64,000 nt of DNA from Polytrichum commune (Eukaryota > Streptophyta > Polytrichopsida > Polytrichales > Polytrichaceae). Below are positions 47,701 to 60,509 of the stretch, piece after piece. Numbering within the stretch: the stretch's first letter is position 1; each line of letters starts with the position of its first letter. Below the pieces are notes generated by a model. That model did not search any database, was not told the origin of the DNA, and saw only the letters and a list, made by a program, of their open reading frames with translations. Location of the stretch: positions 39,122,001 to 39,186,000 of the forward strand of contig OX485806.1 of the NCBI GenBank assembly GCA_950295325.1. Direction: 5' to 3'. The position numbers were made by a program, and so were the translations under genes.

Positions 47701-49734
47701 CCTAATGAATAATAATCCTGACTTAGGCAAATTTTAACGGATATAAATGGCCTAATAACTTGATAGCAGCTCAAGAACTACACCTCACACAAGCAGTTGG
47801 AAGCCAGCTGAAAGGTCAGTCATCATGTTGAAAATAGAATAAATGAAGGATATTGGCAAGTATTCTCCTTGTTCTGCTATGATCTTGCCATAACAAGTTC
47901 ATTAAGTAATATTTAAAAACATATTTCACGGTTTGAAACACTCACTGAATCAGACTCTCCTAATAAGAAATGGAAGGGGCTCTCACCAAGTCCATCGCCA
48001 GCATGGCAGACCCCATGTTCGTTGTAGCAAATGGCACACAAAACGGGTTCATCTTGCGATATGAAACCCTTAGAGCCTCAATAGCATCGTTAAAAATCTG
48101 CTCCCACAATTGCTGGTGTTATGACCACAAACAGCTCACAGCCTCAACAGAATTCCTACCTGCCATGGCAACCCATATGCTGCAACTCTTTGAGCAGCGA
48201 TGTTCAATACAGGTTTTTGATCTGATTATGTAGAAGACATTCACCTTCCAATCAAAAGCAATCACTTTGAGTGAGCGCCTGACAGAGCTGCATCCCTGAT
48301 GGAAGCTGGCAAAAACAAGTAGTGCTAAATAGATTGAGTATACACAGGCATAAATCTTTGTTGAAGAGTATAACACCATGTGTATTATCCGTACATGACA
48401 CATACATCAATGCCAAAAGTACATCACATACCTGCATGCCACCCATGGCTGATCCGATAAGGACACCACATTTTGCTTTATCTAAGTTTTTCATTTCATC
48501 CTCTGTTATTCCAGCATCCAGGACAGCTTTCTTTCCTGCTGTTAACAAATAAAGCATGAATTTGTCCATCCTCCTTGCAAACTTTCCCGCAACCCAGCCT
48601 TCTGTTGAAAATGACTTGATTTCGCCTGCTATCCTCTGTTTGTAATACACACTATAATACATCAGTATCTGACCAGGTATACCAACCAAGCTGTTCCTAA
48701 TCTGAATGGTTTATGTGACAGAAATTCATCTGCTCTGATGTTTAAAAGAATGATCTTTAAGCCATAACCTGAAGATAAGAACAGGAGAAATCAGCTACCT
48801 ATCAGGTCAAGATTGAAATGAAGAGAGATACCGTTGGGAATTGCTTGCAGTCAAAGCCTTCAATCTCTGAGACCCCACTTTTCCCCTCCAAAAGGTTGTC
48901 ATAAAAGGTATCTGCTTCATGACCAAGACATGAAGCAATGCCCATTCCAGTTACAACTACCCTCCTTTGCTTTGTAGATGTTTTTTTTGACTCTCCGGAT
49001 TCCTTGACTGGTTGCACAGGTTGTGTAGCAACAGATGACGCTTTTCCTGCGGTAAATGATTATAAATGTCTTGCAATAACTGATTACATTGCATAGATTG
49101 TGAATGATTAGACACACAGCTTATACTGTGTAGCCCTGAGTTGGTTTCAGCTTTGAAGAAAGAGTAAATTGCATCCATGGGGAGAAACTTAAGGAGTGAT
49201 GAGCTTGCAAGGGTCTCAACAGAAACAGTTGCCTGAAAACTGCCCACTGTGCAATAAAATTTTCTGGTGACACTAGTGTCAGTACAGTGAAGCCAGGGAG
49301 AGGCCCTTACCTGCTGCAGCTTTCAAATGTCTTCGAGCTGCTCGCACTGGCTTTGGTCTCAGTCCTCCTAGACCATCACCAAAAAATGAAACATCTCCAA
49401 ATAGTGGCTCATGCTTCAAGTTGGCATACTCAGGGCAACCCTCAAAGGCAAAACATGAACCTAGACCTGATATACCCGACCCACAGAAAGCAGCAATACT
49501 CTCTCCAGATAGTGACCCCGATTGGCCACTGGTCTTAGGTGACCAACTTGCTCCAGCTAAACGCTTTGAGCTAGCATTCCTTCGTCTTAGTCTCCTTCCT
49601 GAGGGTGTTCCTGAAGGTCCAGCACTCACAGTTACATCATCTGCCAAGCCTGAGACCCCACTGGACATGTAAGCTGCGATGAGCCATGTGCAGAGAGGCG
49701 ATGTTGCAGCTATAGCCATTGCAAGAGCTTCCAA
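44786..49734 (-). CDS. KAS2: 3-oxoacyl-[acyl-carrier-protein] synthase II, chloroplast type, 13 coding exons
   Basis: Condensing enzyme that extends C16 to C18 acyl-ACP with malonyl-ACP in plastid fatty-acid synthesis. Exons: 49734-49311, 49046-48832, 48635-48432, 48097-47987, 47560-47465, 47083-47038, 46602-46523, 46216-46148, 46028-45944, 45641-45487, 45357-45277, 45143-45084, 44917-44786. All are GT-AG, and phases join without a gap to give 585 residues. Catalytic triad: Cys331 in STACATSN, His471 in NAHATST and His507 in KSMIGH, with Lys502; GFGG lies near 566-569. The sequence between ([44 protein letters not shown]) follows KAS II rather than KAS I. Residues 1 to about 150 are Ser/Ala/Arg-rich and suit a transit peptide. 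An acceptor 27 bp before the ATG (GTGTGCAG) indicates a spliced 5' leader. Confidence 0.96.
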
Positions 49735-50908
49735 TAATGAGCCTCAGTCCACTGTCAATATCTGCACACAATAGATCCAAAAGTGCAACTGTAACTGAGT
49801 AAAACAACTTGTAGACATCACAATGGAAATCCATGCACATGATGTGAGAGAATATGATTAAAAGCTCGCACAATACATAAAGATACAACTGAAAGCACAC
49901 ACACAGAGCATAGAATGTCCATAACTCAAAGAGACATGGACACTGACAGGTCAGACCACACTAAAGCTAAATGGTCAGAACTCAGAACCTGGTGAATGAT
50001 CAGGTACACCCAACAGAGAGGGCATTAACTTATCGAGTACACGTTGACATTCTACTATATAAAAAATTATCCTAAATTATAATTTGGTAGCATTAAGATA
50101 ATGTCATAAAGTGGTCTGCCAAGGCAGAAAAGAGCCAGGACATTCATAAGACTCCGAGCAATGCCAGTAAAACTACCATCAGACACCAGGCCAAACTCCC
50201 CTGTACTTGTTACAAAAAGTGAATCCAAAAAGCATATTCTGGAAAGAACCAATTTTGCACTTTGGTTATTTGAGATAGTAAACCACAGGATATGGAAGGA
50301 AGCTTACTGCAAACACAGACTAGTGATCACAAGCAGAGAAGACAGTAGACTTAAAGAGTTTGTTCGTCACGAGTGAAAGTTTGTCCAAGCCTGGAATGTC
50401 ATAGATAAATAACCTTGAGTGACAGAGAGGCAAACTCCTCACATTGCAGCACACACCGTATCAATCAGTCAGGGCTACTTTAGACATTAGGCAGTCGGCA
50501 TATACACAAAGTGCTTTGAGACAGAGGACATTCAAAATAAAAAATGCCAAGAAAATCGGAAGACAGATTACAGCAGTTCAAAGTGCACTGCCCTGCTAAC
50601 ACTGTCAAAGAGGTCAGACAATGTACTTGAAGACAGCAAACTGCCAATGGATGGTAGAGTGATGCTGAAGAAAGAGATCCGAATATGGGCATTGCACACC
50701 ACAAGTGGTATAAAAAAATCCATTGTCAAGCATTCTCTGTTACCATAATCATGCTCAAATTATAGTAAGAGGAGCACCGGATGCATTAGACAGGAGAACC
50801 GAAACGACAGGAATCCAGGTCTACTGACAGAGGCAACTGAATTGAAAAGAGCCTTGAGACTACCACATACCGCAAGAAAGACTAATTGAAAGGAACAGCG
50901 AAAGGCTA

Positions 50909-52110
50909 ATGACTAGCTCTGTAGTCATCAAGGCCTAAAAGGAAAGCTCTGCTCACAAAATGCATCTCGAGCTCAACAAAAACACATCATCACCTAGGTT
51001 GGAGAACCAGAGCAAAGGAAATTTGAACCTTTAAAAGACTACAAGACTTCAGGAGCCTTGATTTCTTTGAAGATACGCGCCCATTCACTCTCTCATCGAC
51101 TAAACACCTTCTAAGACCACGTGTCCAGCAAGCACAATTCCACAGGCACAGCACACGAGACACTATCATCAACCACAGGCAGTAGAAACCACAATGTAGC
51201 ACTACTCGCAATAGCAACAACCTCGGAGAAGCTCTACTATAATGTGCACGTGCAAGATGTGGATTCCGCGCTGTAAAACAGGACGGAAAACACACCACAC
51301 TTAGGTACTACAAATCACCAACGACTGTGTAGCTCCATAGTCATTAAGGCCTAAAATAAAGCTCTGCTCGCAAAGTGCATCTCCAGCTCAACAAAAACAC
51401 ATCACCACCTGGGTTGGAATAGCCAGAACAGAGGAAATTTTGAAGCTCAAAAGACTACGAGACTGTAGGAATCTTAATTCTCTAAAGGTACGAGTATTCT
51501 CTCATCAACTAATACACCTACTAAGACCACCACGCCCAGCAAGCAACATCTCCATAGGCGCACACACACGCGACACTATCAACCACAATGCAGCACTCGC
51601 AATTGCAACCTCGGAGAAGCTATACTCTAATGTGCACGTGCAAGATGCGAACTCCACATTGCAAAATAGGGGGAAAAAAAGCACACCACACTTAGGTACT
51701 ACAAATGACCAATGACTAGGTCCATAAGTCATTAAGGCCTTAAAAAAAGCCTCTGCTCGCAGACTGCATCTCGAGCTCAACAAAAACGCATCATCACCTA
51801 CTTAGGATGGAGAAAGCTTGAACAGGGGAAATTTGAACCTCAAAAGACTACAAGACTATAGAACCTTAATTCGCTGTCTGAAGATACGCGCATTCTCTCA
51901 TTGACTAAACGCCTTCTAAGACCACGCGCCCAGCAAGCAACATCTCCATAGGCACGCGCGCACGCGCGCACACACACACACAAAAACAAACAAACACAAA
52001 CACGACACTATCAACCACAATGCAGCACTCAATTGCAACGTCGGAGAAGCTCTACTCCAATGCGCACGTGCAAGATGCGGATTCCACATTGCAAAGCAGG
52101 ACGATAATCT
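50909..52110. repeat. Three tandem units of about 400 bp in the KAS2 leader intron
   Basis: Units start at about 50909, 51321 and 51712 with CATAGTCATTAAGGCCTAAAA-like words. They continue with AAGCTCTGCTCGCAAA, GAGCTCAACAAAAAC, CTTCTAAGACCACG, CCAGCAAGCA, CTCGGAGAAGCT and GTGCACGTGCAAGATG. Divergence is moderate. Confidence 0.9.
51952..51982. repeat. Alternating purine-pyrimidine (CG/CA) tract
   Basis: Thirty-one bases of strictly alternating CG and CA dinucleotides inside the third tandem unit, a sequence type able to adopt Z-DNA under supercoiling. Confidence 0.85.
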
Positions 52111-52370
52111 TATCCACGCACTCGTACACTACACCGGAGCACTCATCGCACTCCACGGACCTTGCTACCGAATTCCACAACCAGATTGACATTCGCACGC
52201 AGCACAAAAAAAGAAGAGGACCAGCAGCAGCAGCAGCAGCAGGACGAACGACCCAGCGGACAATCCAAGGCCGCGAGCACGAGCTCCCCCAGGCAATTTA
52301 ATTCCGGTCCGGGCTTCTTTAGAGCGCCAAGCCGGAGCTTACTCCTCCTGCTCGTCGAATGCTATTTACC

Positions 52371-52760
52371 TTGAGATGCTATTACAGCACACGCACATTC
52401 TCCTTCCGCGCAAACCAGCAGTAGCAGCACCACCACCACCACTTGCGAGTCCCTCCAATCCGTCAGTCTTCCCCGCTGAGGAGCTCAAACTGAGTTGTTC
52501 GCTCGGTCGAGACGAAACGGCACCAAAAGGTGTGGCGAGAATCTCCGAATTCTTCAAGCGCGGGCAGCAACCGGGGCTGGTGCAGGGGCGAGTGAGAGGA
52601 GAGGGACGAGATAGACAGAGAAAACAGGGGAGATGTCGGAGTGGCTATGGCGGAGGGGAGGAAGACCTAAGAGTGGTCCCCATGGCCGCTCGCAGCGTAG
52701 AGAGAGAGGGGGAGAGAGAGAGAGAGAAGGAAGGGTGGCAATACCATTAGACTAGAATCT
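52371..52760 (-). promoter_or_regulatory. Presumed KAS2 promoter and first leader exon
   Basis: GC-rich with many CpG, unlike the surroundings, and placed beyond the probable leader-intron donor. On the minus strand the GA run at 52699-52728 reads as a CT-rich tract, a common plant core-promoter or leader element. A (CAG)7 run lies nearby at 52222-52242. No TATA box was assigned. Confidence 0.45.
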
Positions 52761-52880
52761 GGAACGAGAGCAAAGGAGAGGCGGAGAAGCCCAAGTGAGG
52801 GTGAGCGCATGTCTCCCTCCTACTAGGCTACTACTAGGCTACCCTTTGCTCTTTGAAACACTTGGATGCATCTCCCCTTG
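52761..52880. repeat. About 115-bp dispersed repeat, copy 1, next to the KAS2 promoter
   Basis: Words AGCAAAGGAGAGGCGGAGAA, CCCAAGTGAG, CTACTAGGCTA and CACTTGGATGCATCTCCC recur in order at about 54435-54535 and 55268-55385. Confidence 0.65.
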
Positions 52881-53499
52881 GTGATGTCCTTCCATGACAT
52901 CACCAAGAGGTGGGGGTCTTGTTCTCTTTTCTAATACTATATACGATTCTCATGCTCTACAATGTCAAATGAATAGCCCATCGTCGATATTTCTATGTAG
53001 ATTCAAATTGAATATGAACGCTCTGGCATGTCAGGGATCTCATTGGTTTGTTCCCATGCCCACAAAACAAGCGCAGTTGCCTGAAGTATGGTATGTCCCC
53101 CTCCCCCATCGTTTCAAATAACGTATGTGGGTGTAGTTAAATTACTTCTTTCTATTGTAGGACACGTATATTTGATTGGTGTGTGGTTTGGTGAAGATCA
53201 AAGAACATACAAATCGTAATGGATTGGGGTTGAGTCCCTTCTGTTGATTCATGTCCTTTATATAGGCGAACACCTTGACTCGACATTCTAGTGTCATAAA
53301 ATGCTCCGTGCCAATGACGGGTGGGATAGTGCACTACTAACGTTTTTTGGAATTGAAATCAACCCCTTTTTGCGTTGGGTAGGCCCTCTTGGATTGGGCA
53401 TTTTTGGAATGGCGGGCCTACAACTTGGGTTACCGCAGTCAGCAATGGACCCTTAATATCATGAATGTTGTCTCCTCGATCGAGACCCCACCCTATACA

Positions 53500-53820
53500 T
53501 CAAGGACACTTGTTTAAAAGAGATTGGACTATGTTTTCAAATTTTTATATTAATTGCTCCATGCTTAGTAGTGAAACACAATTCGGAGGATTTATGTATT
53601 CAGTTAAGAAATCAACAAACATGCACTTCCAATGATATCCATGAGTAAATCAAGGGACCTCTAAATTTCAATCCAATTTTTGTTGATGTTCCATAGTAGA
53701 TCTACTAATGCAACACGTATTTCATTGTGTGGATCTAATCAGTAGAAGTTGGAGAACTTGGAAAACCCGAACCGAATAACACCCATGTACACTATTAAGC
53801 TTATCGTCATGGACCACCAT
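53500..53820. repeat. Diverged third copy of part of the 59-kb/62-kb repeat
   Basis: CTTGTTTAAAAGAGATTGGA, AAATCAACAAACATGCACTTCC, CTAATGCAACACG and TAGAAGTTGGAGAAC match 59420-59700 and 62120-62400 in order. Confidence 0.7.
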
Positions 53821-53829
53821 AAAAATTTT

Positions 53830-55040
53830 CAGTCATGAGAAGTTTGTTGACAAAATGCAATATGCCATGTCATTACACAGAGTAATTTGTTGCGGAGCTT
53901 TACAAAGAGTGGAAAATAAACCAACCGGAATTTGAAACGAGAGCAACGTAGAGGGAGATGGCTTGGGGTTTGTGGCGTTTGTGTGAACTCGTCCATCATG
54001 GATGAATGGGCTCTAGTAAAAAAAGACTTCTACATTGATGGTCGATTCATTCAAAATAAACTCCACCAAACTTTGATGTTTAATTTTAGAGCCATTTTGT
54101 CTTAAAATGGTTGTATACATGCTATAATGTAATTCATTGCATTTTCATCTCTGCAATGTGTGAGTTTACGTAGACACCATGAATCCCTAGCTGAGGGAGA
54201 GAGGGAGTTGTTACATACGAACATACATGTCATTCATCCAATGCAAAAACCTAAAACACTATGAAGCCCGGAAATTACTTTATTAGTTGATTTGAAACTA
54301 TAATTAGCTTCAAAGACCCTGAATTAGAGTGCTTAAAGTCATTTGAGATGAATCGGCAACAAACCTATGAGGGGTCGAGTTTTTATGTTCGATGGATGAG
54401 AGGTACGCTCCTATATGATAATATCCTCTCTCCGAAGCAAAGGCGGAGAAGCCCGAGTGAGCCCATGGCTCCTACTAGGCTAACTTACTAGGCTAGGCTT
54501 CTTAGGCTCAACACTTAGATGCATCTCCCCTTTCAATCCCCCCCCCCCCCCAGTTATCACACCATAACATAGTTAAAGGTAGGTGGACTTATTTGGTTAC
54601 TTTTTGTTGTTTGCTACCTTATAATAAGAGGATCCGCAAGATTGAAATTTATGTGCATCCATAGAGGTATTTGAAGAAGCCATGATCAATCTCATGAAGT
54701 TTTAGAGGTAATATAACATTGTAATGAATACTCAAAGTCCATTGACAATGAGCCATGAGAAGGTCAATATGTCCCCCAGTTATGTTGACTGTTCAATCTA
54801 GAATGGTTCACATATTTTGAGGCATGTAGTCCAATTTCTTTCAAACACATGATTTTTTGGTATTTGTTCTTGGATTTACACCTAACAACACATCACTCAA
54901 ATGTAGGTGTCTGATTAAAGTAAGTAATTGAACTAGACATGCTTACCTCAAGCAAGGGAGAGCTTTTCCTACTTCCTTGGGAATAACCTTAGTCGAATGC
55001 ACCTTGATTCTAGAATAAAAGTTTAGATGCAAAACATACT
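53830..55040. other. Gene-free interval with small repeats
   Basis: Contains the copy of the 12-kb repeat (54230-54430), the second 115-bp repeat (54435-54535) and a 14-C run (54538-54551). No gene recognised. Confidence 0.5.
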
Positions 55041-55043
55041 AGG

Positions 55044-55265
55044 TACACTAAATTGTCCATTTAGTGTGGGTCATTATTTGGAGTTGCATGTTGCTATAAC
55101 TTTCTCCCAACGTTATTGTTTTTAACCAACTAAGTCACATCATATTCTACAGTGTGCACACTAACTATTTATGTAATTTGGTTTTTAAATGATACTTTCG
55201 GTAAAATGTTATAGCAATGCATAAGTCCAAACGGCGACCCACACTAATAAGACAATTTAGTGTAG
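55044..55265. mobile_element. MITE family F3 copy with long inverted ends
   Basis: The left end TACACTAAATTGTCCATTTA, followed by GTGTGGGTC and later GCTATAACTTTCTCCC, is mirrored on the right by GGTAAAATGTTATAGC, GACCCACACTAATAAGACA and TTTAGTGTAG; the inverted ends extend over about 60 bp. Confidence 0.8.
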
Positions 55266-55269
55266 CATT

Positions 55270-57410
55270 GGAAACCAAAGCAAAGCAAAGTCGGAGAAGT
55301 CCAAGTGAGTCCACAGCTCCGAGGCTAGTAGGCTAGGCTTGGCTTTGAAGTTTGCTCTCCACTTGAATGCATCTTCCCTTTCCAATTCCACAAATTATGT
55401 GCCAATTGAAGCTAGAGTTGAAATCTAGGTAGAAGTTGAAGTTTGACAAGGTGAATTTTGGGATAACACAAAGGATCGGACCCGATCAAAGATGAAGAAA
55501 CACCAATATGCATGCCGGTGATAACATCAAAGTTTTTTCATTCTACAACCTTGTCCTAATAAACCACCTAAAAGATTAAAGGTGACGAGGTCCATGGTCA
55601 CACCCTTACAACCATTAGCAAGGTGATAAATAGTGTGGATAAGAAACTCAATACACCACGTCAAATTTCTAATCTCTTAGAATTAGTGTAAAGCGTGTAT
55701 AAGTAGTGGCAAATCAATCGAAAACATTTGGTTCAATTGATACCCCCACTATGGTTGGGTGGACCATAGCAGTAAAGTGCACTGAAAACTAATTGGTATA
55801 TGTGCATATAATCTTATGTGCATATTTTCTTGTGTCAACCGTGGTGCAGAGCATTGGACATGCTCTCCCAACATTTTGTTGGCAAATGTCATATGGAGCA
55901 AGGGGTCAACATATGAGAAGGGAGATTTGCATTGAACAGTCAAAGATGCAAGTGGCACTTTGCCGTCATTAACATTCTCATCACTTCATCACTATATGAA
56001 TCACACGGAGTCATGCACCACCATCCCATTTATGTGTTTTGCATGTGTACATTTATTGAACTTTATATGATAAAACCTTAAATTTCAATAACTCAAAAAA
56101 ATAAGCACAAAATATTTGGGGATGGTTTTAATAATAACTATATAGGATCGCCAAAAGTTATATATATAACTATATAGGTGTAGATTACAACAACATCAAA
56201 CCCATGTCAACATGTTCCTACAAATCAAAAACATTGCACTCAAATCAACGTCAATTTAAGTTCCAATGTAAAGAGGCGGTCAACTCCCCTCATCAAACTT
56301 CAACTTCTCCCTAGATTTGTGTCGACCACCAATTCTCATCTTTATGTAGAAATCAAGCACATTTCCATACATGTGGAGGGGTCCAATTCTTGTACTATGG
56401 TGGCTTTTGATGACTTGGCCAACACATAGAAGTGTGCCTTCACGGAACTTGACATTGGAACTCATGACCCATGAGATATAGGTAATGGGCTCATATTTAG
56501 GTACATCAACCCTTGAGTGTCTAAGACTCTCGATTCAGACCTCTCCATGCACATAAATACAATTGACCTACATAGTTCCATTTTTAGTTAACTTAATCAA
56601 AATGACCTTGCTTAAAGATAACTCATTCTTTTGGATCAATTTTGAAATTGGTTAAGTACCTTAACATTATTGAAGGTTCAGATCATATATAGCTTGGGTG
56701 CCCTTCGATGCAAATGCATACTTGGTATTTGTGATCGTCCATGCTCTTTATTTCATCTTTACATGCGTCATAATGTAGTCTCCACACCGGATATAAGTGG
56801 GTCTTATCGAACGTGAGCATGACATGTGGCAACTTTGAGAGGAACACAAAGCCCTCTACGCTATTGTCGAGGAGGCCCTTGAACTTCAAATTGCTCAATA
56901 TTTTGAGTGTCCCAAAATGAGGTAGAGAAGCTCCAACAACATGTGTGTATGCATGTAGGAATAATGTTGCATCTTTGTAGAAGAAATTAAAACAAGAGAA
57001 CATTCTACATAGTTCACCATGCTTAGAGTCTAAACTCAAACACAACTGGGATTGCTAAAAAAAAAATTGGAAATTGGTGACCACTGGAACAATAAAAGAA
57101 CATGCATCCCAATGGTCATGAAATCACTGCCACCATATGAATCCTAGGCAATCGGTCCGCATTGGTGAAAGAATTATGCAAATCTATCATTGAGTATCAT
57201 GCAAGTCCCGAACCGAACCTCCATAAATTGTTTCCATGTAGGTGTCCATGTCATACTTGGGACTTAGGACTTGAGACCTTGTGTGAAGTGGTAAGTCCCA
57301 ACTTCCATGCTCTCAACGGCTATGATTACACGGATTGACCTCTAATGACTTGGGACTTATAACTTGGGAGCCCTAACTCAATACTTTAAATTCTTGCTAC
57401 ACCTACCATA
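55270..57410. other. Gene-free interval
   Basis: Third copy of the 115-bp repeat at 55268-55385; otherwise AT-rich sequence. The minus ORF at 56683-57045 (120 codons) matches no family I recognise and has no supporting context. Confidence 0.45.
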
Positions 57411-57507
57411 TTTGGATACCAGGTTCTTAATACCACATTGAAATCAAGAACCTTCTACAATAAATGAGATAATTGACAACCCTATGTAATCCATAACCCA
57501 CACTAGT

Positions 57508-57731
57508 GATCGGGGAGATTTTTGGGCATAGTCGGTTGAGATCCTAGTGTTTGCAAGTCCAACCGGTTACATGTTGAAATTCTTTGGTTTTCCTTTATTA
57601 AATTGGGGTATATTCTATGAATTCCTCTAAAATGATCAGTAATTTTCATGCAGTCTTGAACTTCAACCGGTTATTTCTCAAACTCAACCGGTTCATCTGT
57701 ACCTAACTGCCGGTTTTCCCCGATCATAGAC
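57508..57731 (-). mobile_element. MITE family F1, well-preserved copy in duplication D
   Basis: The ends TGATCGGGGAGAT and TTCCCCGATCA are inverted repeats; the interior follows the family on the minus strand. The corresponding site in copy 2 (near 60600) is empty. Flanks ACCCACACT and ACCCATACA suggest an 8-9 bp duplication with later mutation. Confidence 0.85.
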
Positions 57732-57799
57732 CCATACAATCATAGACGTTATTGATAGTCATGATCGAGATATAGCAGATTAAATTTTATATAAGGGGA

Positions 57800-57885
57800 C
57801 TTTGAGAGGTTTCGAACTTGGATCTCCACATCTTACAAATAAGAGTCCTAACCAAGCATCTACTCATACCAAGGCCACAACGGCC
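57800..57885 (-). repeat. tRNA-related (SINE-like) sequence, copy in duplication D
   Basis: On the minus strand, GCTTGGTTAGGACTC, an anticodon-arm-like ACTCTTATTTGTAAG and a B-box-like AAGTTCGAAACC occur with tRNA-like spacing. A second copy lies near 60665-60745. No poly-A tail or acceptor stem was confirmed, so it is not called a tRNA gene. Confidence 0.35.
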
Positions 57886-60509
57886 CCTCCATCCGACCCC
57901 CAGCCAGCCCAACTGGTGCGGGGCCCTTCTGCAACTGAGGCTACCCATCCAGGGTAGATGGGACAAGCTCTCAAAGAGCCCCGATTGCCTGGGTGGGCCG
58001 GTGTGGCTAGGGTATCAATCCCAAGGTGATAATTTTTTGTTGTTCTATAACTTATCACACATCGCCACTGCATTGTTTTGTCTAATTAGTATGGGTAACC
58101 ATTTGGAGTTACACATTGCGATAACATTTTACCAAGAGTGTCATTTTTTACCCAAATAAGATAAGTACACCAAATATGATATTTAGTATCACCAATTTTA
58201 ATTGTCTTGCTCAATACTATTTGTAAACCGCAATGTAGTGTCACCAACACTAAATGTTAACCCAACATTATGTGTCATTCCTTGTAAATATTTTTGGGGA
58301 TTATAGATTTACAGTGTTGCAATTGATATCACTTTACAGTTTGGGATGGGTACGCCTGAGGAGTGCAACTATGTGCATGCGCCTATTGTCCAACCTTCAA
58401 CAATCAACCATCAACATTTGCCAAGTTTGGAAGATGGTGGGAGTCTGCACAAACACAAAACTTCTAAGCGCTCATGCAAACTTTAATTGGGAACTCACAA
58501 AGCCAAACATGATGTGCAAACCCGTCAGTAGCCCTTCCCGCATCTAACTTGATAGATTACATCCAAATACCAAGAGACATCCATGAGATGTCATTTAATG
58601 GTAATCATCCATAGTGGGGCACTAATATATATTATTTGAATTTCCCAACCTACCGAACCTTGTGGTATGTTAGTTTTAAGAATTCTCTAACATGATCAAT
58701 TTGTAAACATCTCAATTTATTTATACCATGGAGTTTAATATCTAACTTGAGTTTTGTTATAAGTATAAGTCTATAAATTGTAGGTCGCAACTTTGAAGTG
58801 GACCCTATATTTGTTCTCACGTAGTTTTCCAAAACATGGAACAGTGAACCCCCGGGTCTCCGACAACATGTAGTAGCCTTTGTACCTTAGCCATGCTCCG
58901 TAAACTCACCTCAGGTTCACATTTGGGTCAACTGCTAAACATTTCTATCACATTTACATACTAATTGTGTGTTCTCTTTTAATATTGGATAGTTTTACAA
59001 CATCTTCATCAAACGCTTTTCAAGTTACTTTGCATCTAGTGTCAAGAAGAACAACAAACTATCATTCTTTATGAAACACTCACATCACAATTTATATTTA
59101 CATTGTACAAATTCAAAACTTTAACCCATATGTATGAGATGTCCGAATTAGACTATAAAAGTGTTCATGGTTAGCTTTGATTGAGGGAGAAGTGTATCTA
59201 ATTCACACCCCCTTCACGTCAACCTAAGTTTGGCATCATCCATCTAAATTATATTGACATCTAAGATGTTGTTATGTTGTTATATTGGAGTTGGTACTAC
59301 ATAAGTTAATGTGTCTCTAAGGTAGAAGGGTCCTAAGTGGCTCGTTTTCTTACTCGGACCCCTATATAGTTGATTGGTTAGTGGTTTTGTGAAGGTCAAA
59401 GAGCAACATCATAAACTACACATGTTTAAAAGAGATTGGACTACGTCTTCAATTATCAATAACTACGCTACACTCAATTGTGAACACAATTGAGAGGGCC
59501 TATGTATCTAGTTGAAAAATCAACAAGCATGCACTTCCGATAACCATATGTCGGAGAGGATAATCAGGGGAGGTTTGATTTTGAATCAAGTTTTTGTAGA
59601 TGTTGCACTGTAGATTTGCTAATGCAACACGAGTTTTGTTGTGTAATCTAATCGATAGAAGTTGGAGAACATGAAATATGAACCAAATAACACCCACATA
59701 CCTTATGTAAATAAGCAAATTTGGTAGGAGCCCTCACACAATGGGCTTGGCCAATATGTTGGGGATGACCCACCTACCTACAACCTAAACCCATTAACCG
59801 CTTTGAGAGGGTTATCTAGTTACAAGAGGGAAGTTAAGAGGGATTCAACATTAACATGTTCTTAGAGTTTGCCTCAAAGACAACGAATGAGAAATCATAC
59901 CTCACCTACAAAAGTTATCTATCTCATGGAAGCTACTAAACTCTATCACTCTAGAGATTTAGCTAGTTTTGAATCCATCTTGATGTACTTCAGTCCATTA
60001 GCCTTTTTGGCTTCCCACACTTTAAAATCAATTTTATTTCATTACATTACACATGGTAACTTACATGAACATTCCAATCTTTCAGTGTATTAGTGCTATC
60101 ATATTAAATCACAACGATGTTTCACAATCAAGGTAGGTGTAATGATGTGTAAATGTTCTCGTTTTGCTCCTTAAAGGATCTCAAAAATAAGAGTGTAAAA
60201 TTTTCATCATCTCCCTTAAGAATATGTGAATAACATAGCTAGAATAGATAAAAAGATATGAGTTAAAATCTCACCACACACATAACATTTCCACAACACT
60301 TACATACCATTGGCATAAAAATGTTCATGTTTTCAAGCATCTTGAATCATCCAAAATAAATAAGGTCCCTTGAATTTCTACTCAACTCTAAACACTATAA
60401 CATTGAAGCATTGAGCAGTTGAGTGTGTGTAATTACTGGGTAGAATGTAAACAATTAGATGAGTGTAGTCTTTGAAGTGAGATGCTTTGGCATTTTAGAC
60501 ATTTATGAA

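Larger units (their letters stand above)
49761..52369 (-). other. Probable 5' leader intron of KAS2
   Basis: On the minus strand, CTCAAG|GTAAAT at 52370/52369 is a good donor and TGTGTGCAG at about 49762 a good acceptor just upstream of the KAS2 ATG. Between them there is no recognisable coding sequence. Inferred only from splice-site fit and the GC-rich promoter-like sequence beyond 52.37 kb. Confidence 0.5.
57415..59920. repeat. Direct duplication D, copy 1
   Basis: Matches about 60510-62595 in the same orientation. Shared blocks: AACCCTATGTAATCCAT, GACTTTGAGAGGTTTC and GATCTCCACATCTTACAAA; CATGCTCCGTAAACTCACCT; a long block from 59340 to 59920 that includes TTGGCCAATATGTTGGGGAT. Copy 1 carries the F1 MITE at 57508-57731 and a 150-bp GC-rich piece (about 57870-58025), both absent from copy 2. 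Confidence 0.88.

Noticed and set aside
52376-52750. 124-codon plus-strand ORF in the KAS2 promoter region
   Set aside because: Low-complexity proline, arginine and glutamate runs derived from simple repeats in GC-rich promoter sequence.
56683-57045. 120-codon minus-strand ORF as a gene
   Set aside because: No recognisable motif, AT-rich surroundings, and no splice-linked neighbour; likely chance.
57800-57885. Functional tRNA gene on the minus strand
   Set aside because: A B-box-like word is present, but I could not form an acceptor stem or a standard anticodon loop; it was kept only as a SINE-like repeat.
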